Positions 8,476 to 16,415 of a stretch of 64,000 nt of DNA are shown piece by piece. The notes below the pieces were generated by a model, which worked only from the letters and a program-made list of their open reading frames with translations, was not told where the DNA came from and made no database searches. This DNA comes from Streptomyces natalensis ATCC 27448 (GTDB lineage: Bacteria; Actinomycetota; Actinomycetes; Streptomycetales; Streptomycetaceae). The stretch is taken from contig NZ_JRKI01000015.1 in NCBI RefSeq assembly GCF_000935125.1, positions 1-64,000 of the forward strand, read 5' to 3'. Made by a program: the position numbers and the translations under genes. Each line of letters opens with the position of its first letter. Positions within the stretch are counted from its first letter, which is position 1.

Positions 8476-10205
8476 TACGGGGCACCCCTTTCGAGGGAAT
8501 TGCTGTGGTCGGACGCATCATCGGTCTTGTGCTGTGCGACGGTTGCGTCATTCTCCCCGCAGCCGCGGGGGTGTGCCGGGCACGGCGAACAGCGCTGCGG
8601 TTCGCGCTCCGTCAGCTCCGCGTGAGCGGAGGTCGCAGGTGAGAGGCGGGGCGCCCCCGGCGGCACGAACGGCAGCCCCGTCGGCACCCCCTTCTCGATC
8701 AGCCGCAGCAGCGCGTCGGTGTCCGCGTGCTCCTCGATCAGATCGCCGAGCCGGTCCAGCTGCTCCTCGCGCAGCGCGCCGAAGCGGGTGTCGGGGGCCG
8801 GCACGAAGGCCCGGCCCGCGTCCGCCGCCACCCGCCGCAGGAACGCCCGGCGAAAACCGTCGCTCTCCAGGGAGCCGTGCCAGTGCGTGCCCCACACCGA
8901 GCCGGCCCGGCAGCCGTCCAGGCTGCGCCCTCGGTCATCGGAGAGGAACGCTTCACCCCCGGACACCTCGGCCACGCCATGGTGGATCTCGTACCCCTCC
9001 ACCGGCTCGCCCAGCGCCGTGCCGACGGGGCGTGCGAGGGTTTTGTCCGGCGCGAAGCGTACGCGCACCGGCAGCAGCCCCAGCCCCGCGACCGTGCCCG
9101 CCTTCGACTCGACCTCGTCCTCGATGCGCTCGCCCAGCATCTGGAAGCCGCCGCAGATGCCCAGCACCGGGCGCCCCTCCGCGGCCCGCCGGGCGACGGC
9201 GTCCGCCAGCCCCCGCTCGCGCAGCCAGGCCAGCGCGCGGACCGTCCCGCGCGTCCCGGGCAGCACCACCAGATCCGCATCCGCCAGCTCCTCGGCGCGG
9301 TCCACGAAGCGCACCACCACGCCCGGTTCGGCAGCCAGCGCGTCCACATCGGTGAAGTTGGACATCAGCGGAACGGCACACACCGCGACCCGCAGCACAT
9401 CCGCACCCACCGGCGGGGCCACCACGCTCTCGCGCACCGCTCCCCGCAGCGAGACCCTCAGTCCGTCCTCCTCGTCGATGCCCAGCCCGTGCGCGTACGG
9501 CAGCACGCCCAGCGTCGGCCGCCCGGTCAGCTGCTTGAGCATCTCCAGTCCGGGCTCCAGCAGCGTCACGTCACCGCGGAACTTGTTGACGAGGTATCCG
9601 GCGACCAGCGCCTGGTCCTCCCGCGACAGCAGCGCCGTGGTCCCGAAGAAGGAGGCGAAGACGCCACCGCGGTCGATGTCGCCGACCACCACCACCGGGA
9701 GGCGGGCCGCCCGCGCGATGCCCATGTTGACGATGTCGCTGCGCCGCAGGTTGATCTCGGCGGGGCTGCCGGCGCCCTCGCAGATCACCGCGTCGTGGGT
9801 ACGGCGGAGTTCGGCGAGGCAGTCGGTGACCGTACCGAACAGCTCCTCCTGCCGCCCCGCGTGGTAGCCGCGGGCGCTCAGCTCACCCACCGGTTTGCCC
9901 AGCAGCACCACCTGGCTGCTGCGCTCGCCGCCCGGCTTGAGCAGGACCGGGTTCATCAGCGCGGTCGGCTCCACCCGCGCCGCGGCCGCCTGCATCGCCT
10001 GCGCCCGCCCGATCTCCGCCCCCTCGCGGGTGACGAAGGAGTTGAGGGACATGTTCTGCGCCTTGAACGGGGCCACCTTGACGCCCTGCCGGACCAGCCA
10101 GCGGCAGATGCCCGCCGTCACCACGCTCTTGCCCGCGTCCGACGTCGTACCGGCCACCAGCAGACCGCCGCCCGGATTCCCGGATTGCCCGAACCGCCCG
10201 TTCAC
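8475..10205 (-). CDS. cobQ: Cobyric acid synthase with an extended C-terminus
   Basis: About 576 aa from a GTG at 10205 with AGGAGGACCC upstream. It amidates side chains b, d, e and g of adenosylcobyrinate diamide. The ATPase domain begins with [20 protein letters not shown], and [14 protein letters not shown] follows. The glutamine amidotransferase domain has PGTRGT and the nucleophile in [11 protein letters not shown], with a later EGYEIHHG. CobQ proteins are usually about 490-510 aa. Here about 60 extra residues follow the conserved end, including [14 protein letters not shown], which reads through the CRISPR-like hairpins described separately. The start overlaps the cbiB stop (GTGA) and the end overlaps the chelatase start (TAATG). 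Confidence 0.93.
   Translation of the reverse strand: MNGRFGQSGNPGGGLLVAGTTSDAGKSVVTAGICRWLVRQGVKVAPFKAQNMSLNSFVTREGAEIGRAQAMQAAAARVEPTALMNPVLLKPGGERSSQVVLLGKPVGELSARGYHAGRQEELFGTVTDCLAELRRTHDAVICEGAGSPAEINLRRSDIVNMGIARAARLPVVVVGDIDRGGVFASFFGTTALLSREDQALVAGYLVNKFRGDVTLLEPGLEMLKQLTGRPTLGVLPYAHGLGIDEEDGLRVSLRGAVRESVVAPPVGADVLRVAVCAVPLMSNFTDVDALAAEPGVVVRFVDRAEELADADLVVLPGTRGTVRALAWLRERGLADAVARRAAEGRPVLGICGGFQMLGERIEDEVESKAGTVAGLGLLPVRVRFAPDKTLARPVGTALGEPVEGYEIHHGVAEVSGGEAFLSDDRGRSLDGCRAGSVWGTHWHGSLESDGFRRAFLRRVAADAGRAFVPAPDTRFGALREEQLDRLGDLIEEHADTDALLRLIEKGVPTGLPFVPPGAPRLSPATSAHAELTEREPQRCSPCPAHPRGCGENDATVAQHKTDDASDHSNSLERGAP
8549..8638. repeat. Two CRISPR-repeat-like hairpins exactly 61 bp apart, inside the cobQ tail
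   Basis: Unit 1 (8549-8577) contains the stem CCCCGC/GCGGGG (8555-8560, 8565-8570), a 4-nt loop and a following GGTG. Unit 2 (8610-8638) contains CTCCGC/GCGGAG (8616-8621, 8626-8631), also with a 4-nt loop and followed by GT. The stem centres are 61 bp apart, the repeat-plus-spacer period of type I-E arrays. Unit 1 closely resembles streptomycete type I-E repeats as I remember them; unit 2 matches it at only about 15 of 29 positions. No third copy is visible and there are no cas genes, so this is at most a degenerate remnant. Confidence 0.3.
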
Positions 10206-11158
10206 CGGGTCCTCCTCCTGTGTCGTAGCGCGCCCGCCGCCAGCCGTCCCGCGACCGTTGCCGCCAGCGCCAGGACGCCGACCCGGCGCGAGAGCCGTAC
10301 CGCCCGCTCGATATCGGGCACGGCGGGCGGCGGCGCCGCCCCGTTGAGCACCGGGCGGTGCTCGGTCCGCCCGCCGTACGCCAGGGTGCCGCCCAGCCGT
10401 ACGCCGAGCGCGCCCGCGAACGACGCCTCCACCGGGCCCGCATTGGGGCTCGGATGCGCCCCGCCGTCGGCCCGCCACGCCCGCAGCGCACCGCGCCGGT
10501 CGGGGCCCGCGAGCACGGTCAGCGCGGCGGTCAGCCGGGAGCCGGGCCAGCCGGCCACATCGTCGAGGCGGGCCGCCGCCCAGCCGAACCGGCGGTACCT
10601 CGGCGATTTATGACCGACCATCGCATCCAGGGTGTTCACCGCCCGGAACGCCACCAGACCGGGCACACCGCCCAACGCGCCCCACACCAGGGCACCCACC
10701 ACCGCGTCCGAGGTGTTCTCGGCGACCGACTCCACCACCGCGCGGGCCATCTGCGGCCCGTCCAGCGCCTGCGGATCGCGGCCGCACAGATGCGGCAGCC
10801 GCGCCCGCGCCGCCGTCAGATCGCCCGCCGTCAGCGCCTCGCCGACCGCCCGCGCCTCCCGGCCGAGCGAGGTGCCGCCGAGCACCGCCCAGACGGTGAC
10901 CGCGGTCAGCGCGGCCCGCGCCGCCGGCGTGCGCACGGTGCGCTGCACCAGCGCCGCGGCGGCCGTCGCGCCGCCCGCGCACACCACGGTGTGCACCGCC
11001 CCGTATCCGCGATGGTCGCGCCACAGCCGGCGTTCGGCCGCGGCCGCGGCCCGGCCGAAGGCGGCCACCGGATGGCCGCGCCGGGGGTCCGCCGCGATCA
11101 GGTCGCCGAGAAAGCCCAGGGCCGCGCCGCACGCATATCCCGCGTGTTCGCCGCGCAT
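10202..11158 (-). CDS. cbiB: Adenosylcobinamide-phosphate synthase (CbiB/CobD)
   Basis: About 318 aa integral membrane protein, started at the ATG at 11158. It joins aminopropanol (phosphate) to adenosylcobyric acid. Landmarks are the N-terminal [20 protein letters not shown], the HPVAAFGR segment, [38 protein letters not shown], and [20 protein letters not shown], all characteristic of the family. Several hydrophobic helices are present. It is the first gene after the cobalamin riboswitch, and its stop overlaps the cobQ GTG start. Confidence 0.93.
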   Translation of the reverse strand: MRGEHAGYACGAALGFLGDLIAADPRRGHPVAAFGRAAAAAERRLWRDHRGYGAVHTVVCAGGATAAAALVQRTVRTPAARAALTAVTVWAVLGGTSLGREARAVGEALTAGDLTAARARLPHLCGRDPQALDGPQMARAVVESVAENTSDAVVGALVWGALGGVPGLVAFRAVNTLDAMVGHKSPRYRRFGWAAARLDDVAGWPGSRLTAALTVLAGPDRRGALRAWRADGGAHPSPNAGPVEASFAGALGVRLGGTLAYGGRTEHRPVLNGAAPPPAVPDIERAVRLSRRVGVLALAATVAGRLAAGALRHRRRTR

Positions 11159-11267
11159 CGGATCAGACCGCCGCCGGGCCTCGGCGAGGCAGTGCCTCAA
11201 AGGGGCGGGGGCGTCTGGAACTGCTGCGGCCGGGCATGGCGATGGTGTCCTCACTCAGGGTCCGCGC

Positions 11268-11446
11268 CCTGGCTCGACGTGACGGCGACAAGAGTCTCCT
11301 GGCTCCCGGATCGGCGTCGCCCCCGGCCTTCCCGCCCGTAAGGAACACGGGCCGTGGCCGTCGCTCGGAGGAACGCTCCCCGGTGACAGTGGCGGGACCG
11401 CGCCGGATTCGCACCGGACTTCCTCTGCTGTCGCCGATTGGCCCGG
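11268..11446 (-). promoter_or_regulatory. Cobalamin riboswitch
   Basis: Read on the minus strand, the leader of cbiB contains the hallmark elements in order: AAGTCCGGTGCGAATCCGG (11421-11403), the B12 box GCCACTGTCA (11393-11384), further paired segments, and GCCAGGAGAC (11303-11294). It lies between a good promoter and the cbiB start, so it should switch off the whole operon when adenosylcobalamin is plentiful. The exact 5' and 3' limits are estimates. Confidence 0.93.
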
Positions 11447-11448
11447 GC

Positions 11449-11478
11449 AGTCCACCACGCCCCGCGAATGCCCGTCAA
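11449..11478 (-). promoter_or_regulatory. Predicted sigma-70-like promoter of the cobalamin operon
   Basis: On the minus strand TTGACG (11478-11473) and TGGACT (11454-11449) are separated by 18 bp. Transcription would start just before the riboswitch aptamer. Confidence 0.55.
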
Positions 11479-11556
11479 CTCACACTTGACCTGCGGCGCA
11501 GCCCTGTGTCAGGGGGTGTGGTGCGGACCACAGGGTGGTCGGTGGGTCACCGGGAG

Positions 11557-11586
11557 TTGCCCCTGGGACTGATCCCGCGTCACTAT
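11557..11586 (+). promoter_or_regulatory. Candidate promoter of the EACC1-caspase operon
   Basis: TTGCCC (11557-11562) and CACTAT (11581-11586) are 18 bp apart on the plus strand, about 45 bp before the ATG of the EACC1-like gene. The element is divergent from the cobalamin promoter, with about 80 bp between them. Confidence 0.4.
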
Positions 11587-11631
11587 CTGGTGCGCGGTGG
11601 GCGATGCGGCCCGCCGGAAGGGGGTCGGGGG

Positions 11632-12036
11632 ATGCCGAACAGCGCCGAGCGTCAGGAGATCCGGATCAGGATCTCGGGGACGCACAATCCCGAGCAGGAC
11701 GCCGCGGATCTGCGCGCCTGGCTGGAGCGCGAGCCCTGGCTGACGCAGCGGCCGCACGAGTGGGCGCAGCGCCCGCGGCCGGCCGGTGAGGACGACGGCG
11801 CCGGGGCGGCGGGCCCGGCCGACATGGCCCTCGGCGTGGACGATGTGATCCTCGCCGTCATCGGTGCGGTCGCCGCGGAGGTCACCAAGAGCCTGACCAT
11901 CGCCCTCCAGGAGTGGCTGCGCCGCCGCCGGGAGGAGCGCAGCCAGGGCGAGGAACCCGCCGTCGCGGTCGGTGAGGGCGACGGGCCGCTGCGCGAGCTC
12001 GGCGGCGCCGGGGGCGGCAGCACCGCCGGGGACTGA
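11632..12036 (+). CDS. EACC1-like small protein, partner of the caspase
   Basis: 134 aa from the ATG at 11632, which follows a purine-rich GGAAGGGGG stretch. The N-terminal part (IRIRISGTHNPEQDAADLRA, about 11-30) looks like a small alpha/beta domain. A hydrophobic or amphipathic helix (LGVDDVILAVIGAVAAEVTK, about 67-86) is followed by a basic WLRRRREER. This layout matches, from memory, the 'effector-associated constant component 1' proteins predicted by comparative genomics to accompany caspase or trypsin-like effectors in bacterial conflict systems. It lies 4 bp upstream of the caspase gene. A role as adaptor or membrane-proximal regulator of the caspase is inferred. Confidence 0.7.
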   Translation: MPNSAERQEIRIRISGTHNPEQDAADLRAWLEREPWLTQRPHEWAQRPRPAGEDDGAGAAGPADMALGVDDVILAVIGAVAAEVTKSLTIALQEWLRRRREERSQGEEPAVAVGEGDGPLRELGGAGGGSTAGD

Positions 12037-12040
12037 GCGG

Positions 12041-14698
12041 ATGTCCGAATACGACGCACGGGGCAAGGTCAACCGGGCGCTGCTGATCTGTGTCAGCGAC
12101 TACCGGCATCTGCGCCCGCTGCCCGCCGTGAAGGACAACGCCGAGGAGCTGGAACGGGTCCTGGTCGATCCGGCCACCGACCTGTTCACCAAGGGCGAGG
12201 TCCGTATCTGCCGTCCGCAGGAGCCCTGGGAGGTGGAGCAGGCGCTGGACGCGGTCACCGCCGAGGCGCGCGGACTGCTGCTGGTGCACTTCTCCGGGCA
12301 CGGCCGGGTCGGCTCGGACGGCGGCGACCTCCAGCTGATGGTCGGGGCCTCCGAAGCGCGCCACAAGACCGTCTCCTGGCAGGACCTGGTGCTGCGCTAT
12401 CTGGACAACGCACGCGCCGACCGGATCGTGATCATCCTGGAGTGCTGCTACTCCGGCAACGCCGGCGAGGCATTCCACTCCTCCCGCAAACCCCTGTCGC
12501 TGCTGATGGCCGCGCAGCCCAACCGCCGCATCTTCAGCGGCGACGAACCGGCCGGCGGCAGCGTCTTCACCCGCGCCGTGGTGCGCATCCTCGGCCGCGG
12601 CATCCCGGGCCGGTGCTGTGTCACCTTCGAGGACCTGGTCGGTGCGCTGCGCGCCGAGCTGGCCGACGAGCGCACCCCGATGGGCGAGGTGTGGGAGCCC
12701 CGCTCCGCGCAGCAGAACACCACCGACGACGTCGTCCTCTCCTTCGCGACCTCCGAGCCCAGGCCCCGGACCCCGCTGCGGATCCGCTTACGCCGCTGGC
12801 TCAACCCCTTCCTGCGGCACTGGGTCCGGCTGCTGCTCATCCTGGCGATCGTCTTCGTACCGGCCACCGGCGGCATCGTCCTGCTGAACCTCCCCGGCGA
12901 GCCCCCGGCCTGCCGCCCCGCCCTCGAACTGCGGCTGCTGACCGCCCCCGAGGACGAACCCGCCCTGCGCCAGGCGGCCTTCGCCTACGAGATGTCCGCC
13001 GCCAACACCCGCCCCCTCGCCGGCGAGGGCGACTACGCCGACGGCTGCCGGCGCGCCCAGATCACCGTCTACTCCGCCGCCAAGGACCAGATCGACCAGG
13101 GCTTCGCCGCCGCCGCCCGCTGGCAGGGCGAGGCCCAGGGCACCGGCGACGGCGATGCGGCCGACGACAAGGGCACCGACCCCCTCTACCGGCCCGGCCC
13201 GCAACCCGATCTGTGGATCCCCGAATCGAGCGCCGACTACGACCAGGCCCGCCGGGCCGTGCCCGCCACCGGATCCCCGGCGGCCCTGCACAACACCGGC
13301 CCCGTCGCCTACACCCCGCTGGTCGTCGGCATCCCGGCCAACAAGCGGCTGGACGACGTCGAACAGGGCGCCGCCACCTGGCGGGACCTGCTCACCGGCA
13401 CCGACGCCGACCACCGCAACCTCAAACTGCTGCGCCCCAGCCCCGTCCTGTCCGGCACCGGCCTGCTGCACACCATCGGCCTCTACCTCGCCCACGACGG
13501 CGCCGCCCTCGGCTCCGCGGGCACCGCCCCCGACCCCGCCGTCGCCGACGACGCCGAGAGCCGGCTCTCGGCCCCCGGCAGCCAGTACGCCGGCAGCACC
13601 GAGCTGCTGTGCTCGCTGCGCCCCGACGCGGGCGCGGCCGCCGGCGCCACGGCCGGCTCCGGGGCCGCCGCGCGGTCCGCACCGCTGGTCTCCGAGAAAT
13701 CCCTCGCCGACTTCAACCTCGGCCGCGCCACCGGGAGTTGCCCGGCCCGCTCCGGACCGCTCCCGCTGCGCGACCGCTACGCCGCCTACTACCCCAAGAA
13801 CGTCCCCGCCCTCGACCACCCGCTGATCCGCGTCGCCTGGCGCGGCGCCGCCGACGCCACCGCCCGCCGGGCCGCCGTCGACCGCTTCGCCCAGTGGCTG
13901 CGCGATCCGGACGGCGGGCAGCGCATCCTCGTCGCGCAGGGCTACCGCGGGGTGCCCGGCAAGGACGGCGCCATGCCGCAGCCGGCGAAGGGCTCGCCGC
14001 TGCTCGACAGCCGCACCGAAACCGACCCGCAGGTCCCCGTCGTCCCCTTCACCGCGGACCCGGACCAGGTCGCCGAGGTGCTGGACGGCTACGACAAGGC
14101 CCAGAAGTCCAGCCAGTTGCTGATCCTGATGGACACCTCCACCTCCATGGCCGACGGCGGCAAACTGCCCGTCGCCGCCGCGGCGGCCGGCCGCGCGCTG
14201 GAGATGGTCGGTGCCCACCACACGTACGGGCTGTGGACCTTCCCCGACCGCGCCCGGCCCGACGACCCCGATGCGGTGCACAGGGCGGTCCGGCTCGGCA
14301 CCGCCGATCCGGCCCCCGGCCGGGCCGCGCTGGCGCGGATCGCGGGCGGCGAACTGGTCGACCACGGCGCGGCGATGGAGGAGGCGCTGACCGCCGCCGT
14401 CCGCACGATGAAGCAGGCCAAGGGCACCAGCAACGCCATCGTGCTGATCCTCGACCAGGACGACGGCGGATCCCGGCGCGCCGCGGGCGTCGAGAAGGCG
14501 CTCGCCGGGCTGCTGAAGGACGGCCCCGACGTGCCGGTGCTGACGCTGTCGTTGGGCCGCTCCGGCTGCGACACCTTCGCGCTCCAATGGCTGGCCGGTG
14601 CCTCCAAGGGCCGCTGTGTGACGGGGAGTCCCGGGGCGCCCGATCAGCTCGCCGGTTTCATCGCCTCGATCGGCACCGCAGCAAAGGGGGACCGGTGA
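12041..14698 (+). CDS. Membrane caspase with extracellular solute-binding-like and vWA domains
   Basis: About 885 aa. Residues 8-235 form a C14 caspase/metacaspase-like domain: LLICVSDYRHLRPLPAVKDN, the catalytic His87 in VHFSGHG, and the catalytic Cys136 in LECCYSGNAG. One strong transmembrane helix follows (about 261-284, WVRLLLILAIVFVPATGGIV). Beyond it lies a region (about 295-660) resembling periplasmic solute-binding proteins of the 'substrate-binding and vWA' family (LELRLLTAPEDEPALR, PDLWIPESSADY, VAYTPLVVGIPANKR). The C-terminal vWA domain (about 690-870) has a MIDAS DTSTS at 698-702. With no N-terminal signal, the caspase should be cytoplasmic and the rest outside. An extracellular ligand could therefore trigger proteolysis inside the cell. 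The GTG of the next gene overlaps its stop. Confidence 0.85.
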   Translation: MSEYDARGKVNRALLICVSDYRHLRPLPAVKDNAEELERVLVDPATDLFTKGEVRICRPQEPWEVEQALDAVTAEARGLLLVHFSGHGRVGSDGGDLQLMVGASEARHKTVSWQDLVLRYLDNARADRIVIILECCYSGNAGEAFHSSRKPLSLLMAAQPNRRIFSGDEPAGGSVFTRAVVRILGRGIPGRCCVTFEDLVGALRAELADERTPMGEVWEPRSAQQNTTDDVVLSFATSEPRPRTPLRIRLRRWLNPFLRHWVRLLLILAIVFVPATGGIVLLNLPGEPPACRPALELRLLTAPEDEPALRQAAFAYEMSAANTRPLAGEGDYADGCRRAQITVYSAAKDQIDQGFAAAARWQGEAQGTGDGDAADDKGTDPLYRPGPQPDLWIPESSADYDQARRAVPATGSPAALHNTGPVAYTPLVVGIPANKRLDDVEQGAATWRDLLTGTDADHRNLKLLRPSPVLSGTGLLHTIGLYLAHDGAALGSAGTAPDPAVADDAESRLSAPGSQYAGSTELLCSLRPDAGAAAGATAGSGAAARSAPLVSEKSLADFNLGRATGSCPARSGPLPLRDRYAAYYPKNVPALDHPLIRVAWRGAADATARRAAVDRFAQWLRDPDGGQRILVAQGYRGVPGKDGAMPQPAKGSPLLDSRTETDPQVPVVPFTADPDQVAEVLDGYDKAQKSSQLLILMDTSTSMADGGKLPVAAAAAGRALEMVGAHHTYGLWTFPDRARPDDPDAVHRAVRLGTADPAPGRAALARIAGGELVDHGAAMEEALTAAVRTMKQAKGTSNAIVLILDQDDGGSRRAAGVEKALAGLLKDGPDVPVLTLSLGRSGCDTFALQWLAGASKGRCVTGSPGAPDQLAGFIASIGTAAKGDR

Positions 14699-16089
14699 CG
14701 CTCTCGCGCACCCTGACGCGTACCGCGCTGGCCTGCCTGATCCTGGCCGCGGCGAGCGGCTGTACGTCGGGCCCCGGGCCGCTCCCCGAGAAGGGCCCGA
14801 TCGTGCTGGCCACCGGCAGCGACCTCAGCAGCTCCGGCGTCCGCCAGGACCTCATCCGCGCCTTCGAACGGCGCAGCGGCCGCACCGTACGCATCGTCAC
14901 CCTCCCCGACACCGCCGACGGCCAGCGCAGCCAGCTGCTGGCGGCCGGTCAGTCCGGCAACGGCGGCTATGACGTCCTGAACATCGATGTCGCCTGGACC
15001 GCGGAGTTCGCCGAGGCGGGCGTGATCCAGCCCTGGGGCACGAGCCTGGACGGCGACTTCCTCGACTCGGTCGTCAAGACGGCCGAGTACGACGGCAAGG
15101 TCTGGGGCGTCCCCTTCAACACCGACGCCGGGCTGCTCTATTACCGCAAGGACATCCTCAAGAAGTACGGCCATGACGAACCGCCCGCCGACTGGGAGGA
15201 CCTGACCACCATGGCCGAACAGGTCGCGGCGGACCGCAACCGCGACGCCGCCCGGACGCCGAAGGGGAAGAAGCAGCCGCCCCGGATGTACGGCATGGTC
15301 GCCCAGCTGCGGCCGTACGAAGGGCTGACCGTCAACACCCTGGAGGCCGCCTGGGACGCGGGCGGCGACCCGGACGCCACCAGCTTCACCAAGGGCGCGC
15401 AGGTCGGCTCGCTCCAGCAGGGCGTCGGCGACCTCAAGCTCCGGCTCGATGCGATCATGCCGCACGAGGCCACGACGATGGACGAGACCGAGAGCCGCCG
15501 CTGGTTCGCCGACGGCCGGGCGCTGTTCATGCGCAACTGGCCCGTCGAGTACGCCTCGGTTGCAGAGAAGCTCACCCCCGGCGTCCAGTTCGACGTCGCC
15601 CAGCTGCCGGCCCGCCCCTCCGACGGCAAACGGATGTCCGTCCTGGGCGGGCAGAACCTCGCCGTCTCCGCGCACACCACCCGGCCCGAGGGCGCCCGCG
15701 CGCTGATCGAGGCGCTCACCGGCCGGGGCAGCGAGCGCTGCCTGCTGGAACGGGGCTTCGCGGCGACCCGCGACTCGGCCTACCTGGAGGGGGCGGGTGC
15801 CCCTTCGTGCCCGCTGCCGCCCGGGGACGCCCAGCGCGGCGAGCGGGGCGCCGCCTCGCCGCCGGCGCCGCGGCCGGGGCAGGTGCCGTCGTACACCCGG
15901 ACGCTGTACGCCGCGCTGCGGGCGGCCCAGCCGCGCCCGCGCAGCGCCCACTACCAGACGTTCAGCAAGGTCGTGCAGATCCGGGTCTCGGAATTCCTCG
16001 GCAGCCGGGGCCGCACGGCCATCGCCGACGAACTGGCCAAGGAAGCAGACGAGGCGCTCAGCGGCCGGGGGGATCCCCGCGGCCGCTGA
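14695..16089 (+). CDS. Solute-binding lipoprotein coupled to the caspase gene
   Basis: 464 aa from a GTG overlapping the caspase stop (GTGA). A signal peptide with lipobox ASGC places the lipidated cysteine at residue 23. The mature part is a family-1 extracellular solute-binding protein (sugar-binding type): IVLATGSDLSSSG, YDVLNIDVAWTAEFAEAGVI, WGVPFNTDAGLLYYRKDIL and FMRNWPVEY. Such proteins normally sit next to two ABC permease genes; none are present here. Translational coupling to the caspase suggests it binds a ligand and presents it to the caspase's own extracellular region instead of feeding a transporter. That role is inferred. Confidence 0.85.
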   Translation: MTLSRTLTRTALACLILAAASGCTSGPGPLPEKGPIVLATGSDLSSSGVRQDLIRAFERRSGRTVRIVTLPDTADGQRSQLLAAGQSGNGGYDVLNIDVAWTAEFAEAGVIQPWGTSLDGDFLDSVVKTAEYDGKVWGVPFNTDAGLLYYRKDILKKYGHDEPPADWEDLTTMAEQVAADRNRDAARTPKGKKQPPRMYGMVAQLRPYEGLTVNTLEAAWDAGGDPDATSFTKGAQVGSLQQGVGDLKLRLDAIMPHEATTMDETESRRWFADGRALFMRNWPVEYASVAEKLTPGVQFDVAQLPARPSDGKRMSVLGGQNLAVSAHTTRPEGARALIEALTGRGSERCLLERGFAATRDSAYLEGAGAPSCPLPPGDAQRGERGAASPPAPRPGQVPSYTRTLYAALRAAQPRPRSAHYQTFSKVVQIRVSEFLGSRGRTAIADELAKEADEALSGRGDPRGR

Positions 16090-16126
16090 GCGCCTCTGCG
16101 GTGCTCTGGTGCTCAGGCGCCGTCGC

Positions 16127-16363
16127 TCAGGCGGCGACGATCAGATAGATGCCGTATGCCACGGCCGCCGCGCACAGGGCGAAGGCGGCCACCGCAGTGG
16201 TCCGTGCACCCGTACCGGGGGCGGTGGCCGCGGCCGCATCGCCCTCGACGGCCGGCCGGCGCGACGTCCCGACGATGCCGACGGTGAACAGGCCCACGAT
16301 CCCGACCGTCACCGCGAGGGTGACGCCGAAGACCTGGCCGAGAGCTGCCCAGTCGATGCTCAT
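16127..16363 (-). CDS. Small two-helix membrane protein next to pit
   Basis: 78 aa. Two hydrophobic segments (about 7-32 and 55-77) flank a short polar Ala/Gly/Thr loop. It follows the phosphate transporter gene by ~50 bp on the same strand and is, from memory, conserved next to pit in streptomycetes. Its role is unknown; an accessory subunit of the transporter is a reasonable guess. Confidence 0.7.
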   Translation of the reverse strand: MSIDWAALGQVFGVTLAVTVGIVGLFTVGIVGTSRRPAVEGDAAAATAPGTGARTTAVAAFALCAAAVAYGIYLIVAA

Positions 16364-16415
16364 GTGTTCCGTGTTCCTTATGGGAGGAGGACCTGCGGGT
16401 CGGTCTGCGCGGCGG

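Noticed and set aside
8549..8638. A functional CRISPR array
   Set aside because: Only two degenerate units, no cas genes, and the region is inside an open reading frame; kept only as a CRISPR-like repeat finding.
12442..14690. Long plus-strand frame overlapping the caspase gene and joining onto the lipoprotein gene
   Set aside because: The overlapping part is Arg/Pro-rich shadow translation; the caspase frame has clear motifs and codon bias.
14695..16089. Sugar ABC importer
   Set aside because: Only the binding protein is present; no permease or ATPase genes lie within several kb.
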